Shown here piece by piece: positions 17,497-26,761 of a DNA stretch of 64,000 nucleotides. Numbering within the stretch: the first letter of the stretch is position 1; each line of letters starts with the position of its first letter. This DNA is from Novosphingobium guangzhouense. GTDB taxonomy: Bacteria; Pseudomonadota; Alphaproteobacteria; Sphingomonadales; Sphingomonadaceae. Location: NCBI RefSeq assembly GCF_002896965.1, contig NZ_LYMM01000022.1, positions 1 to 64,000 on the forward strand, in the 5' to 3' direction. The position numbers were made by a program, and so were the translations under genes. The notes under the pieces are model-generated. The model was not told the DNA's origin. It searched no databases and saw only the letters and a program-made list of their open reading frames with translations.

Positions 17497-20265
17497 ATGT
17501 CGCTTCGTAACGAGTTTTCGGCCGTGGGCGCTTCGTCCCGCATCGCCATCACCGCCGCGCTGATCGCGGCTGCCCTGCCGGCTGCGGCATGGGCGCAGGA
17601 CGCCGCCCCCGCAGAAGAGGAACCCAGTGCCGACACCATCGTCGTCACCGGCTACCGCGCCTCGCTGCTCAATGCGATCAACCAGAAGCGCAACGCTGAG
17701 CAGATCGTCGAAAGCGTGTCCGCCGAAGATATCGGCAAGCTGCCCGACGCATCGATCGCGGAATCGATTGCCCGCCTGCCGGGCCTGACCTCGCAGCGCG
17801 TCAACGGCCGATCGAACTCGATCGCCATCCGCGGCTTCGCGCCGGACTTCTCGACCACGCTGCTGAACGGCCGCGAACAGACGTCGACCGGCGACAACCG
17901 CGCCGTCGAGTACGACCAGTATCCGTCCGAAGTCGTCAGCGCCGTCAACGTCTACAAGACGCCGATGGCCAGCCTTGTCGGTCAGGGTCTTTCCGGCACC
18001 GTCGACATGCGCACGATCCGGCCGCTCGAAGCGGGCAAGCGCATCATCTCGGTCGGTGCGCGCGGTTCCTATGCGGACCTCGGCAAGCTGAACGCCAAGT
18101 CGGACGACATGGGCTATCGCGCCAACGCGATGTACGTCGACCAGTTCGCCGACGACACCATCGGTATCGCGCTGGGCGCCAGCTACAACAACGAACCCTA
18201 CCAGATTAAAGAATACAACGCCTGGGGCTACAGCGACCTTGCCAACGGCGATCGCGTGATCGGCGGCGCCAAGGCCATGGTCACTTCGACCAAGCTGAAG
18301 CGCATGGGCCTGAACGGCACGCTGCAGTGGCAGCCGACGCCGAACCTGACGACCACGCTCGACGCGTTCTATTCGAACTTCAAGGACGACCAGATCAAGC
18401 GCGGCATCGAAATGCCGCTGGCGATGGACGATACCCCCGTGCTTTCGGCCACGACGGTCGAGAACGGCCTGGTCACAGCCGGCGAGTTCTCGGGGGTCAA
18501 GGCTCTGGCGCGCAACGACCTCTATCAGCGTCACGCCAAGCTCTATTCGTTCGGCTGGAATACCAAGTGGGAAGGCGACAACGGCTGGACCGCCTTCTTC
18601 GACGCCAGCTATTCGAAGACCGACCGCAGCGAGCTGAGCATCGAAACCACCGCAGGCACCGGCCGCAACACCATCGGTGCTTATGATACCATCGGCTTCA
18701 CCACCGGCACCAAGGGTTCGATGTTCTCTTCGGGCCTCGACTACGGCGACTACGACACGATCCTGCTGACCAGCCCGCAAGGCTGGGGCGGCACCCAGAT
18801 CGCGCCTGATGGCACCTCGATCATCAACGGGCAGGACGGGTACTACAACAACCGCAAGATCAAGGACGAACTCTGGCAGTTCCGCACCGAAGTCGGGCAT
18901 GAATTCGAGAGCGGCCCGCTCCACTCGTTCCAGGTCGGCCTGAACTACACCAACCGTTCCAAGTCGCTGGTGCCGGAGGAATATTTCCTCGGGCTTGCAG
19001 CGAATACCGACGGGCTCACCAGCGTCGCCGTGCCTCAGGAATACCGCCTAGGCGCGACGGACCTGAGCATGTACGGTCTCGGCTCCGTGATCAGCTACGA
19101 TCCGGCTGCGCTTGTGCGTGACGGCATCTACAACCGCGTTGCCAACCCTTACGGCGACGTCGTGGTCAAGAGCTACGAGATCCGCGAACGCCTGATGACT
19201 GCCTACTTCCAGGGCAACATCGACAGCGATATCGGTTCCGCGCACCTGACCGGCAACTTCGGTGTTCAGGCACAGTGGACCGACCAGAATTCGATCGGCG
19301 CCACCGCCGTTCAGCTGGGCACCGCCGACAACGGTTCGCCGATCATCGGTGGCGAAGTGCGCAACGCCAGCACCGATTATCTCGACGTGCTGCCAAGCCT
19401 CAACCTGTCGCTGCGCTTCCCGAGCGATACGGTGATCCGCTTCGCCGCCGCGCGCGAAATCATCCGCCCGCGCCTTGACGACATGCGCGCCTCGCTCAGC
19501 TGGAGCTACACGATCGCGGACGGCGTGGCGCAGGCCACCGGTTCATCGGGCAATCCCGACCTGCGCCCCTGGCGCGCCAATGCGCTCGACCTGACGATCG
19601 AGCAATACTTCGGCGGCAAGGGCGTCATCGCGGCGCAGTTCTTCTGGAAAGACCTGAAGAGCTACATCTACAACACCGACCTTACCGTGCCCACCGATGG
19701 TCTTGCGCTGCAGGACCCGGGCCAGGGCATCCCGGTTTCGGATACCGCGCAGCTGAACGTTCCGATCAACGGCAAGGGCGGCAAGCTCTACGGCGTGGAA
19801 CTTGCGACGACGCTGCCGTTCGAAACCTTCATCTCGGCGCTGGACGGCTTCGGCATCACCGGCTCTGTGGCCTATACCAAGAGCAAGATCCAGGCGACGC
19901 CGGATTCGCCCTCGGGTGACCTGCCGGGATATTCGAAGTGGGTCGCCAACGGCACCGCCTACTTCGAAAAGTGGGGCTTCAACGCGCGTGGTTCGGTGCG
20001 TTACCGTTCGACCTTCCTTGGCGAAGTTTCCGGTTTCGCGGCCAACCGCGTGCGTCGCCGCGCGGCTTCGGAAACGATCGTCGATGCGCAGATCGGCTAT
20101 GATTTCCAGGCCGGCAGCGCGCTTGAGGGCCTTTCGCTCTATGTTCAGGGCCAGAACCTGACCAACGCGCCGTTCATCACGACCAATCCGGGCGATACCC
20201 GCGAAGTCATCGACTACCAGACTTACGGCCGCCGCTTCCTGGCCGGTTTCACGTATAAGTTCTGA
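17497..20265 (+). CDS. TonB-dependent receptor for maltooligosaccharides, MalA-like
   Basis: This is a 922-residue outer-membrane receptor. The signal peptide ends at AAAWAQD. The TonB box region reads DTIVVTGYRASL. The plug domain carries EDIGKLPDASIAESIARLPGL and RVNGRSNSIAIRGFAPDFSTTLLNGRE, and a 22-strand barrel ends in the terminal aromatic of FLAGFTYKF. This subfamily (Caulobacter MalA-like) imports maltodextrins using the proton motive force through TonB. The start at 17497 is supported by GGGGAGG 8 bp upstream. Genes for amylase and alpha-glucosidases follow on the same strand. Confidence 0.93.
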   Translation: MSLRNEFSAVGASSRIAITAALIAAALPAAAWAQDAAPAEEEPSADTIVVTGYRASLLNAINQKRNAEQIVESVSAEDIGKLPDASIAESIARLPGLTSQRVNGRSNSIAIRGFAPDFSTTLLNGREQTSTGDNRAVEYDQYPSEVVSAVNVYKTPMASLVGQGLSGTVDMRTIRPLEAGKRIISVGARGSYADLGKLNAKSDDMGYRANAMYVDQFADDTIGIALGASYNNEPYQIKEYNAWGYSDLANGDRVIGGAKAMVTSTKLKRMGLNGTLQWQPTPNLTTTLDAFYSNFKDDQIKRGIEMPLAMDDTPVLSATTVENGLVTAGEFSGVKALARNDLYQRHAKLYSFGWNTKWEGDNGWTAFFDASYSKTDRSELSIETTAGTGRNTIGAYDTIGFTTGTKGSMFSSGLDYGDYDTILLTSPQGWGGTQIAPDGTSIINGQDGYYNNRKIKDELWQFRTEVGHEFESGPLHSFQVGLNYTNRSKSLVPEEYFLGLAANTDGLTSVAVPQEYRLGATDLSMYGLGSVISYDPAALVRDGIYNRVANPYGDVVVKSYEIRERLMTAYFQGNIDSDIGSAHLTGNFGVQAQWTDQNSIGATAVQLGTADNGSPIIGGEVRNASTDYLDVLPSLNLSLRFPSDTVIRFAAAREIIRPRLDDMRASLSWSYTIADGVAQATGSSGNPDLRPWRANALDLTIEQYFGGKGVIAAQFFWKDLKSYIYNTDLTVPTDGLALQDPGQGIPVSDTAQLNVPINGKGGKLYGVELATTLPFETFISALDGFGITGSVAYTKSKIQATPDSPSGDLPGYSKWVANGTAYFEKWGFNARGSVRYRSTFLGEVSGFAANRVRRRAASETIVDAQIGYDFQAGSALEGLSLYVQGQNLTNAPFITTNPGDTREVIDYQTYGRRFLAGFTYKF

Positions 20266-20322
20266 GCCTCACCCCCCCCGGCGCCGGGATGGAACCCTCC
20301 TCCTCCTGAACGGCGCCACACC

Positions 20323-20361
20323 GGCGGAACCGGCGAAGATCCCTCCCTTCCCGGTTCCGCC
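20323..20361 (+). terminator. strong intercistronic hairpin between receptor and amylase genes
   Basis: GGCGGAACCGG (20323-20333) is perfectly complementary to CCGGTTCCGCC (20351-20361), an 11-bp stem with a 17-nt loop. There is no T-run. It could partly end transcription or stabilise the receptor mRNA 3' end, giving more receptor than enzyme. Confidence 0.5.
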
Positions 20362-20394
20362 TACTTCCCCCGACGGCCATCCGGAGATCGCCCG

Positions 20395-22218
20395 ATGAAC
20401 CGCCTTATACCTTCGCTCGCCGCCCTGGCGCTGGCCCTCTCGAACGGCGCCGCCTTTGCCGGAACGGTCGAGGACATGCGCGCACGCACGCCCGAGCAGG
20501 AAGTCATCTACTTCGTCCTGCCCGACCGTTTCGAGAACGGTGATACCTCCAACGACACCGGCGGGCTGAAAGGCGGCAAGCTGCAGACGGGGTTCGATCC
20601 CACCGACAAGGCATTCTACCACGGCGGCGACCTCAAAGGTCTGAACGCGCGGCTGGGCTATATCCAGGGCCTGGGCGCCAGCGCGATCTGGGTCGGTCCG
20701 ATCTTCAAGAACAAGCCGGTGCAGGGACCGAAAGGCAACGAGAGCGCCGGATATCACGGCTACTGGATCACCGATTTCACACAGGTCGATCCGCATTTCG
20801 GCACCAACGAAGACTTCAAGGCGCTTGTCGAGGCCGCGCATGCCAGGGGCATGAAGGTCTACATGGACATCATCGTCAATCACACGGCAGACGTGATCCA
20901 GTACAAGGAAGGGGTCTCGCAAGGGTATCCGTACCGGTCGAAGGCCGACTATCCCTTCTCGACCCGAGGTGGCGTGAAGGGGCCGGCGATCAATCCGGGT
21001 TTCCTCGGGGAAACCGTGCAAACGGCCGAGAACTGGGCGAAACTGACCGATCCCTCGTTCGCCTATACCCCGGTGGTGCCCAAGGCGGAAGAGGACGTGA
21101 AAGTCCCCGCCTGGCTCAACGATCCGATATACTACCACAATCGCGGCAACACCGACTGGAAGGGCGAAAGCGCGCAATACGGCGACTTCGTTGGCCTTGA
21201 CGACCTTGCGACCGAGAACCCGCGCGTAGTCGACGGCATGATCGACATCTACGGCAGCTGGATCGACCGCTTCGGTATCGACGGCTTCCGCATCGACACG
21301 GCCCGCCACGTCAATGCGGAACTGTGGCGCAAGTTCGTGCCCGCCATGCTTGAGCGCGCGAAGGCAAAGGGAATCAATAACTTCCACATCTTCGGTGAAG
21401 TAGCCACCGGAGATTACGACCCCGCCCTGCTCGCCTCGTGGACGCGCAATGCCGGGCTTCCGGGCGTCCTCGACTTCGCGTTCATGCGCGCTGTCGACGA
21501 TGCCGCAGGCGGCGCGAAGGACGGCGGCACCGAGACGCTGGCGCGGCTGTTCGACGATGATGCTCTCTATGCCGGCGGGAAGGCCGGTGCGATGCAGCTG
21601 CCGACATTCCTGGGCAACCACGACGCCGGGCGCCTGCCGATGTTTCTCAAGCTGGGTCAGCCACTTGCAAGCAACGACGAACTGCTCAAGCGCTCCATGC
21701 TGGCTCATGCCATGCTGCTGACGCTGCGCGGCGTGCCGACGATCTACTATGGCGACGAACAGGGCTTCGTCGGCCACGGCGGCGATCAGTGGTCGCGGCA
21801 GGACATGTTTGTTTCCAAAGACTTGCGCCTGACGGACGAGCCGCTTCTGGGCACCACCCGCGCCCCGGATGCGGAACATTTCGATCCCGAACATCCGCTC
21901 TACAGACTGATCGCGCAGCTGGCGACATTGCGCCGCCAGACGCCTGCGCTGACGGGGGGCATCACCACAGTTCGCGCCGCTTCCGACAAGCCGGGCCTGT
22001 TCGCCGTCTCCCGCTTCGATCCGGCCACCGGAAACGAGGTGCTGCTGGCCTACAATACTTCTACCGAGGCGGTTGCAGGCAACCTCGCCGTCGAGCCAAA
22101 ATCGGCGCAGTTCCAGACCCTTGCGGGCTCCACATGCCCCGTGAAGGCGACTGCTCCGGGATCGGTTACGATCACTTTGCCACCGCTCGGTTTCGCCGTC
22201 TGCGCGGCCCAACCCTGA
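20395..22218 (+). CDS. Alpha-amylase/cyclomaltodextrinase family glycoside hydrolase (GH13), exported
   Basis: This 607-residue GH13 enzyme has a signal peptide (MNRLIPSLAALALALSNGAAFA), so it acts in the periplasm or at the cell surface. The conserved regions are DIIVNHTAD; GFRIDTARH with the nucleophile at Asp301; FGEVATG with the acid/base at Glu335; and FLGNHDAGR with Asp410. The C-terminus is a beta domain ending PPLGFAVCAAQP. It should cut maltooligosaccharides or starch fragments taken in by the adjacent receptor. The exact GH13 subfamily cannot be fixed by eye. Confidence 0.92.
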   Translation: MNRLIPSLAALALALSNGAAFAGTVEDMRARTPEQEVIYFVLPDRFENGDTSNDTGGLKGGKLQTGFDPTDKAFYHGGDLKGLNARLGYIQGLGASAIWVGPIFKNKPVQGPKGNESAGYHGYWITDFTQVDPHFGTNEDFKALVEAAHARGMKVYMDIIVNHTADVIQYKEGVSQGYPYRSKADYPFSTRGGVKGPAINPGFLGETVQTAENWAKLTDPSFAYTPVVPKAEEDVKVPAWLNDPIYYHNRGNTDWKGESAQYGDFVGLDDLATENPRVVDGMIDIYGSWIDRFGIDGFRIDTARHVNAELWRKFVPAMLERAKAKGINNFHIFGEVATGDYDPALLASWTRNAGLPGVLDFAFMRAVDDAAGGAKDGGTETLARLFDDDALYAGGKAGAMQLPTFLGNHDAGRLPMFLKLGQPLASNDELLKRSMLAHAMLLTLRGVPTIYYGDEQGFVGHGGDQWSRQDMFVSKDLRLTDEPLLGTTRAPDAEHFDPEHPLYRLIAQLATLRRQTPALTGGITTVRAASDKPGLFAVSRFDPATGNEVLLAYNTSTEAVAGNLAVEPKSAQFQTLAGSTCPVKATAPGSVTITLPPLGFAVCAAQP

Positions 22219-22278
22219 CCTGCACTCAACGGCACCCAAGCGGCACCTAACGGCACCTGGACGCACCGAAAGAACGCC

Positions 22279-23898
22279 ATGACGAACCCTGAAACCTCAT
22301 CCACGGCCCCATGGTGGCGCGGCGCGGCGATCTACCAGATCTACCCGCGCAGCTTCGCTGATTCCAACGGCGACGGCATCGGTGACCTGCCCGGCATCAC
22401 CGCCCGGCTCGACCATGTTGCGCGGCTGGGCGTGGAGGCGATCTGGATCTCGCCGTTCTACCAGTCGCCGATGGCCGACTTCGGCTACGACATTTCCGAC
22501 TACTGTGCGATCGACCCGATGTTCGGCACGCTGGAGGATTTCGACGCCCTTGTCGTTCGTGCGAAGGAGCTGAACCTCAAGATCATCATCGACCAAGTCT
22601 ATGCCCATACGTCCGACCGGCACCCGTGGTTTGCCGAAAGCCGCGCATCGCGCAGCAATGCCCGCAGCGACTGGTATGTCTGGGCCGATCCGAAGCCCGA
22701 TGGTTCCCCGCCCAACAACTGGCAGTCCGTGTTCGGCGGTCCCGCATGGCGCTGGGATGCGCGGCGCGGGCAGTATTACATGCACAACTTCCTGGCCGAG
22801 CAACCCCAGCTCAACTGCCATAACCCCGAGGTGCAGGAAGCCCTGCTGGGCGTGGCGAAGTTCTGGCTGGACCGCGGTGTTTCGGGTTTCCGCATCGATG
22901 CGCTCAACCATTCGATGCACGATCCGATGCTGCGCAACAATCCGCCCGCGCCCGACGCCGGAAAGCCGCGCACGCGGCCATACGATTTCCAGTTGCAGGT
23001 TTATAACCAGTCGCACCCGGACATCCTGAAGTTCATCGAGCGGCTGCAGGCGCTGATCGCCTCCTACCCCGACACGTATTCGCTGGCCGAAGTGGGCGGC
23101 GCCCGCGCGGGCGAGGAGATGAAGACCTTCACGCAAGGGCCCGGGCGGCTCGACAGCGCCTATGGCTTCGATTTCCTTTATGCCGAGAACCTGACCCCGC
23201 AGCGTATCGCCGCCGCGCAGGATTACTGGCCGGACGAGCCCGGCACCGGCTGGCCCAGCTGGGCGTTCGAGAATCACGATGCCCCCCGCGCCCTCTCCCG
23301 CTGGTGCGCGCCCGACCAGATCGACGCCTTCGCCCGGATGAAGACGCTGCTGCTGCTGTCGCTGCGCGGCAATCCGATCCTGTTCCAGGGCGAGGAACTG
23401 GGACTGTTGCAGGACGAGATTCCGTTCGAAATGCTGCAGGATCCCGAAGCGATCGCCAACTGGCCGCTCACCCTGTCACGCGATGGCGTGCGCACCCCGC
23501 TGCCGTGGATGGCGCAGAGCGAGCATGGCGGCTTCACCGCCGCGAAGCCCTGGCTGCCGCTGAGCGAGCAGAACCTTTCGCGCGCGGTGGACCGGCAGGA
23601 GGCCGACCCCGCATCGCTGCTCAACCTGACGCGCCACCTGCTGCAGCTGCGCGCCGTCGATGTGTCTTTGCGCCGAGGCAGTGCGCAAGTGCTTGTCGCC
23701 GATGAAACGCGCCTTGTGCTGCGCCGCGCGCTTGAAGGGCGCAGCGTGCTGGCCGTGGTCAACATGAGCGCCCTGCCCGCAGCATGGCCCGCAGACATTC
23801 CGACCGACGGCAGGGTTCTTGCCGCCGTCAATGACGCCACCCCCGGCTCGCTCCCTGCATGGGGCGGCATCTGGATCATCGAAGGAGAAACGGCATGA
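22279..23898 (+). CDS. Alpha-glucosidase (GH13, oligo-1,6/1,4-glucosidase type), cytoplasmic
   Basis: There is no signal peptide. The protein opens WWRGAAIYQIYPRSFADSNGDGIGDL, typical of GH13 alpha-glucosidases, and region I is the QVYAHTSDRHPWF variant common in proteobacterial enzymes. The catalytic residues are Asp207 (FRIDALN), Glu271 (SLAEVGG) and Asp334 (FENHDAPR). At 539 residues it has normal length. It should release glucose from maltose or isomaltose delivered by the MFS importer. Its stop overlaps the GH97 start in an ATGA, so the two are coupled. Confidence 0.93.
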   Translation: MTNPETSSTAPWWRGAAIYQIYPRSFADSNGDGIGDLPGITARLDHVARLGVEAIWISPFYQSPMADFGYDISDYCAIDPMFGTLEDFDALVVRAKELNLKIIIDQVYAHTSDRHPWFAESRASRSNARSDWYVWADPKPDGSPPNNWQSVFGGPAWRWDARRGQYYMHNFLAEQPQLNCHNPEVQEALLGVAKFWLDRGVSGFRIDALNHSMHDPMLRNNPPAPDAGKPRTRPYDFQLQVYNQSHPDILKFIERLQALIASYPDTYSLAEVGGARAGEEMKTFTQGPGRLDSAYGFDFLYAENLTPQRIAAAQDYWPDEPGTGWPSWAFENHDAPRALSRWCAPDQIDAFARMKTLLLLSLRGNPILFQGEELGLLQDEIPFEMLQDPEAIANWPLTLSRDGVRTPLPWMAQSEHGGFTAAKPWLPLSEQNLSRAVDRQEADPASLLNLTRHLLQLRAVDVSLRRGSAQVLVADETRLVLRRALEGRSVLAVVNMSALPAAWPADIPTDGRVLAAVNDATPGSLPAWGGIWIIEGETA

Positions 23899-25967
23899 AG
23901 CCGCTCGCCCCGTTCATGACTGCACTGTCAGGTATCTCGGTACTTGGCGGCATCGTCATCGCCGCGCCTGCAATCGCGCAGGAAAAGCCCACCGTCACCG
24001 CAGCATCGCCGGACGGCTCGATCGTCCTGACGGTCACCACCGACAACGACAGCCGCCCGACCTGGTCGCTTACCCGCAAGGGCAAGCTGCTGATCGCACC
24101 AAGCAAGCTGGGCTTCATCCTGACCGATGGCCTGAACATGACTCGCGGCTTCGCAATCGAGGGCAACAGCACCGCGAAGGGCGACGACACCTGGGAGCAG
24201 CCCTGGGGCGAGCGCCGCTTCGTCAAGGACAAGTACAACCAGGTTACCGTGCGCTTCAGGCAGAACCCCCTGCAGGGCGCGCGCCTGATGAACGTGACCT
24301 TCCGCCTGTTCGATAACGGCATAGGCTTCCGCTACGAACTGCCCGAACAGCCCGGCCTCAAGACGATGAACATCGCCGATGAGACGACCGAGTTCGACAT
24401 CGTCCCCAAGGGGCAGGCATGGTGGATTCCCGGCGGCGAATGGAACCGGTACGAGCAGGTCTATCAGCAGACCCCGATCGATGCCGTCTCTACCGCACAC
24501 ACCCCGATCACCATGAAGCTGGAGGACGGAACGCACCTGTCGTTCCACGAAGCGGCGCTGGTCGATTACGCCGGATACTGGTTCAAGCGCGCCAGCGGAC
24601 AAACCTTCCGCACCACGCTCTCGCCTTCCTCGCGCGGGGCGAAGGTCGTGCGCGACCTGCCTTTCGCCACGCCCTGGCGCACGGTGCGCATCGCCGACGA
24701 TGCGGCGGGGCTGGTCGACAACGATCTGGAGCTGAACCTCAACGAGCCGAACAAGCTGGGCGATGTCAGCTGGGTGAAGCCGGGCCGCTACATCGGCATC
24801 TGGTGGGGCATGATCCGCAACGACTGGACCTGGGCCGAAGGGCCCAAGCACGGCGCCACCACCGCGCGCACGATGCAGTACATCGACTATGCCGCGAAGC
24901 ACAAGTTCCGCGGCGTGCTGGTAGAGGGCTGGAACAAGGGCTGGAACGGCGACTGGTTCGGCCACGGCGACGAATTCAGCTTCACGCAGCCGACGCCTGA
25001 CTTCGATATCGATGCAATCACGAAGTACGCCGCGAAGAAGGGCGTCAAGCTGATCGGTCACCACGAAACCGGCGGCAACATCGCCAACTACGAAGCCAAC
25101 ATGGACGCCGGTTTCGCGCTCTACCAGAAGCTGGGCGTCGATACCGTGAAGACCGGCTACGTTGCCGATCATGGCGGGATCATCGCCAACACCGACCATC
25201 CCGGGGCGCCGGTCGGTCCGCTGCGCATGGAATGGCATGACGGACAGCGCATGGTCGAACATCACCTTGCCGTCGTCGAGGATGCCGCAAGGCACCACAT
25301 CGCCATCGACGCGCACGAACCGGTGAAGGACACCGGCCTTCGCCGCACCTACCCCAACTGGGTGTCACGCGAAGGCGCGCGCGGCATGGAATACAATGCA
25401 TGGGGCAAGTTCGCCAACGGGCCGGAGCATGAACCCACCCTGGTCTACACCCGCATGCTGTCGGGGCCGATGGACTTCACGCCGGGCGTGCTGAGCCTCG
25501 AAGGCGCGCAAGGCCCCCTCGCCTCTACGCTGGCCAAGCAGCTGGGGCTGTACCTTGCGCTCTATTCGCCGATCCAGATGGCGGCGGACTTCATCGAGCA
25601 GCTCGACAAGTACCCGCGCGAGATGAACTTCATCGAAAGCGTGCCGACAGACTGGGCCGAAAGCCACCTGATCGCAGGCGAAGTGGGCGACTACGCGATC
25701 TTCGCACGCAAGGACCGCGCTTCGCCGCGCTGGTTCGTGGGCGGCGTGAACGATGCGACGGCGCGCACCGTGACGCTGAAGTTCGATTTCCTCGAAGCAG
25801 GCAAGACCTACAAGGCCAGCGTCTGGAAGGACGGCGAAGGCGCGACTTACGAAACCGAAGCGCGCCACAACATCGCCTATGACACCCGCACGGTGAAGAA
25901 GGGCGATACGCTGGACGTGTGGCTGGCCCCCGGCGGCGGCACCGCGATCCGGCTGGAGCCGAAGTAA
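23895..25967 (+). CDS. GH97 family alpha-glucosidase, SusB-like
   Basis: The 690-residue protein has a signal peptide (cleavage after AIAQ), an N-terminal beta-sandwich and a TIM barrel with the GH97 signatures VEGWNKGW, GHHETGGNI (Glu391), DAHEPVKDTG (Glu475) and ARGMEYNAW (Glu499). These glutamates align with the calcium-binding and base/acid residues of Bacteroides SusB, which points to the inverting alpha-glucosidase branch rather than the retaining alpha-galactosidase branch. It would act on non-reducing ends of maltooligosaccharides in the periplasm. The start at 23895 overlaps the preceding stop and gives the full signal peptide. Confidence 0.93.
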   Translation: MKPLAPFMTALSGISVLGGIVIAAPAIAQEKPTVTAASPDGSIVLTVTTDNDSRPTWSLTRKGKLLIAPSKLGFILTDGLNMTRGFAIEGNSTAKGDDTWEQPWGERRFVKDKYNQVTVRFRQNPLQGARLMNVTFRLFDNGIGFRYELPEQPGLKTMNIADETTEFDIVPKGQAWWIPGGEWNRYEQVYQQTPIDAVSTAHTPITMKLEDGTHLSFHEAALVDYAGYWFKRASGQTFRTTLSPSSRGAKVVRDLPFATPWRTVRIADDAAGLVDNDLELNLNEPNKLGDVSWVKPGRYIGIWWGMIRNDWTWAEGPKHGATTARTMQYIDYAAKHKFRGVLVEGWNKGWNGDWFGHGDEFSFTQPTPDFDIDAITKYAAKKGVKLIGHHETGGNIANYEANMDAGFALYQKLGVDTVKTGYVADHGGIIANTDHPGAPVGPLRMEWHDGQRMVEHHLAVVEDAARHHIAIDAHEPVKDTGLRRTYPNWVSREGARGMEYNAWGKFANGPEHEPTLVYTRMLSGPMDFTPGVLSLEGAQGPLASTLAKQLGLYLALYSPIQMAADFIEQLDKYPREMNFIESVPTDWAESHLIAGEVGDYAIFARKDRASPRWFVGGVNDATARTVTLKFDFLEAGKTYKASVWKDGEGATYETEARHNIAYDTRTVKKGDTLDVWLAPGGGTAIRLEPK

Positions 25968-26001
25968 GGCGGCAGGGCAGAAAGTCGGACAGGCAATCGG
26001 A

Positions 26002-26074
26002 CTTCGACAGGCTCAGGCCGAGCGGTGTTTGAGAGGTATATCTCTTGTCCCCGCTTACCCTGAGCTTGTCGAAG
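26002..26074. repeat. inverted pair of the CTTCGACA...CTCAGG repeat between convergent genes
   Basis: CTTCGACAGGCTCAGG (26002-26017) and CCTGAGCTTGTCGAAG (26059-26074) are complementary in 15 of 16 positions. They lie between the convergent ends of the GH97 and TadE genes and could form a long hairpin ending both transcripts. Related copies occur near 7075 and 55010-55080. Confidence 0.75.
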
Positions 26075-26089
26075 GGTCAGGCAAAACGC

Positions 26090-26761
26090 TCAGGTGCAAA
26101 GCGACTTTGCCGTGCTTGTGCCCGGCGTCACGCCACTGCCGGTGCTGGTGCCAAGGTTGCGATCGTCGCGGATGATGTAGGCAGCCTCGCGGCGGAAGTT
26201 GGGCTGGCCGACGAACCAGCTACCGAACAGCGGCTGATAGGTATAGTTCACTTCGACGTACATGACGGCAGACCCTGCCACGGCGGCGATGTTCGGGTTC
26301 CCCATTCCGGCGATCGTCGACCCGGTCAGCCCCTTGCCCGCCGTTCCGTACTGCGAATTGACCTTCAGGTTGCCGCGGCAGCGCTGCCAGTGGATGAACT
26401 GGCGCCCGGTGGCGCTATCGCGCTCAAGGCTGGACAGGATGATCCGTCCGTTCGCCTCGAAATTGAAGTATGATCCCTGCACCAGCGCACCGGACATCAC
26501 CGAATCCACCATCGTTTCGGTGACGGTGGGCGTAACGGCGCTGTTGTCTGTCTGGCCGAGACGCGAGGCGTTATCGGCCACCGACGTGGCGATCTGGGCG
26601 ACCTGCATGTTGATCATCGCCATCCATGCCAGTTCGGTCCCGTAAAACCCCATGGTCACGATGATCGGCAGAATCAGCGCGAATTCCATGAAGGACACGC
26701 CACGCTCATCCTTGCGCAGCCGCCCGCCAAAGCGCCGTGCGAAGCGTGCGATCATGAACAT
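26090..26761 (-). CDS. TadE family pseudopilin-like protein
   Basis: The N-terminus has a short basic leader (RRFGGRLRKDERGVSFMEFALILPIIVTMGFYGTELAWM) with the TadE-type G-x-x-F/M-E-F signature and a single membrane helix. A globular exported domain of about 150 residues follows. TadE-like proteins are minor pseudopilins of Flp/Tad pilus systems. It is the last of three such genes in an operon; no Tad ATPase, secretin or peptidase gene is in the window, so the machine must be encoded elsewhere if these proteins serve it. Confidence 0.85.
   Translation of the reverse strand: MFMIARFARRFGGRLRKDERGVSFMEFALILPIIVTMGFYGTELAWMAMINMQVAQIATSVADNASRLGQTDNSAVTPTVTETMVDSVMSGALVQGSYFNFEANGRIILSSLERDSATGRQFIHWQRCRGNLKVNSQYGTAGKGLTGSTIAGMGNPNIAAVAGSAVMYVEVNYTYQPLFGSWFVGQPNFRREAAYIIRDDRNLGTSTGSGVTPGTSTAKSLCT

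Noticed and set aside
17494-18924. 476-codon minus-strand frame under the TonB receptor
   Set aside because: Antisense shadow; the sense frame has a signal peptide, TonB box and plug motifs.
20269-22266. 665-codon minus-strand frame under the GH13 amylase
   Set aside because: Antisense shadow; the plus strand carries all four GH13 motifs.
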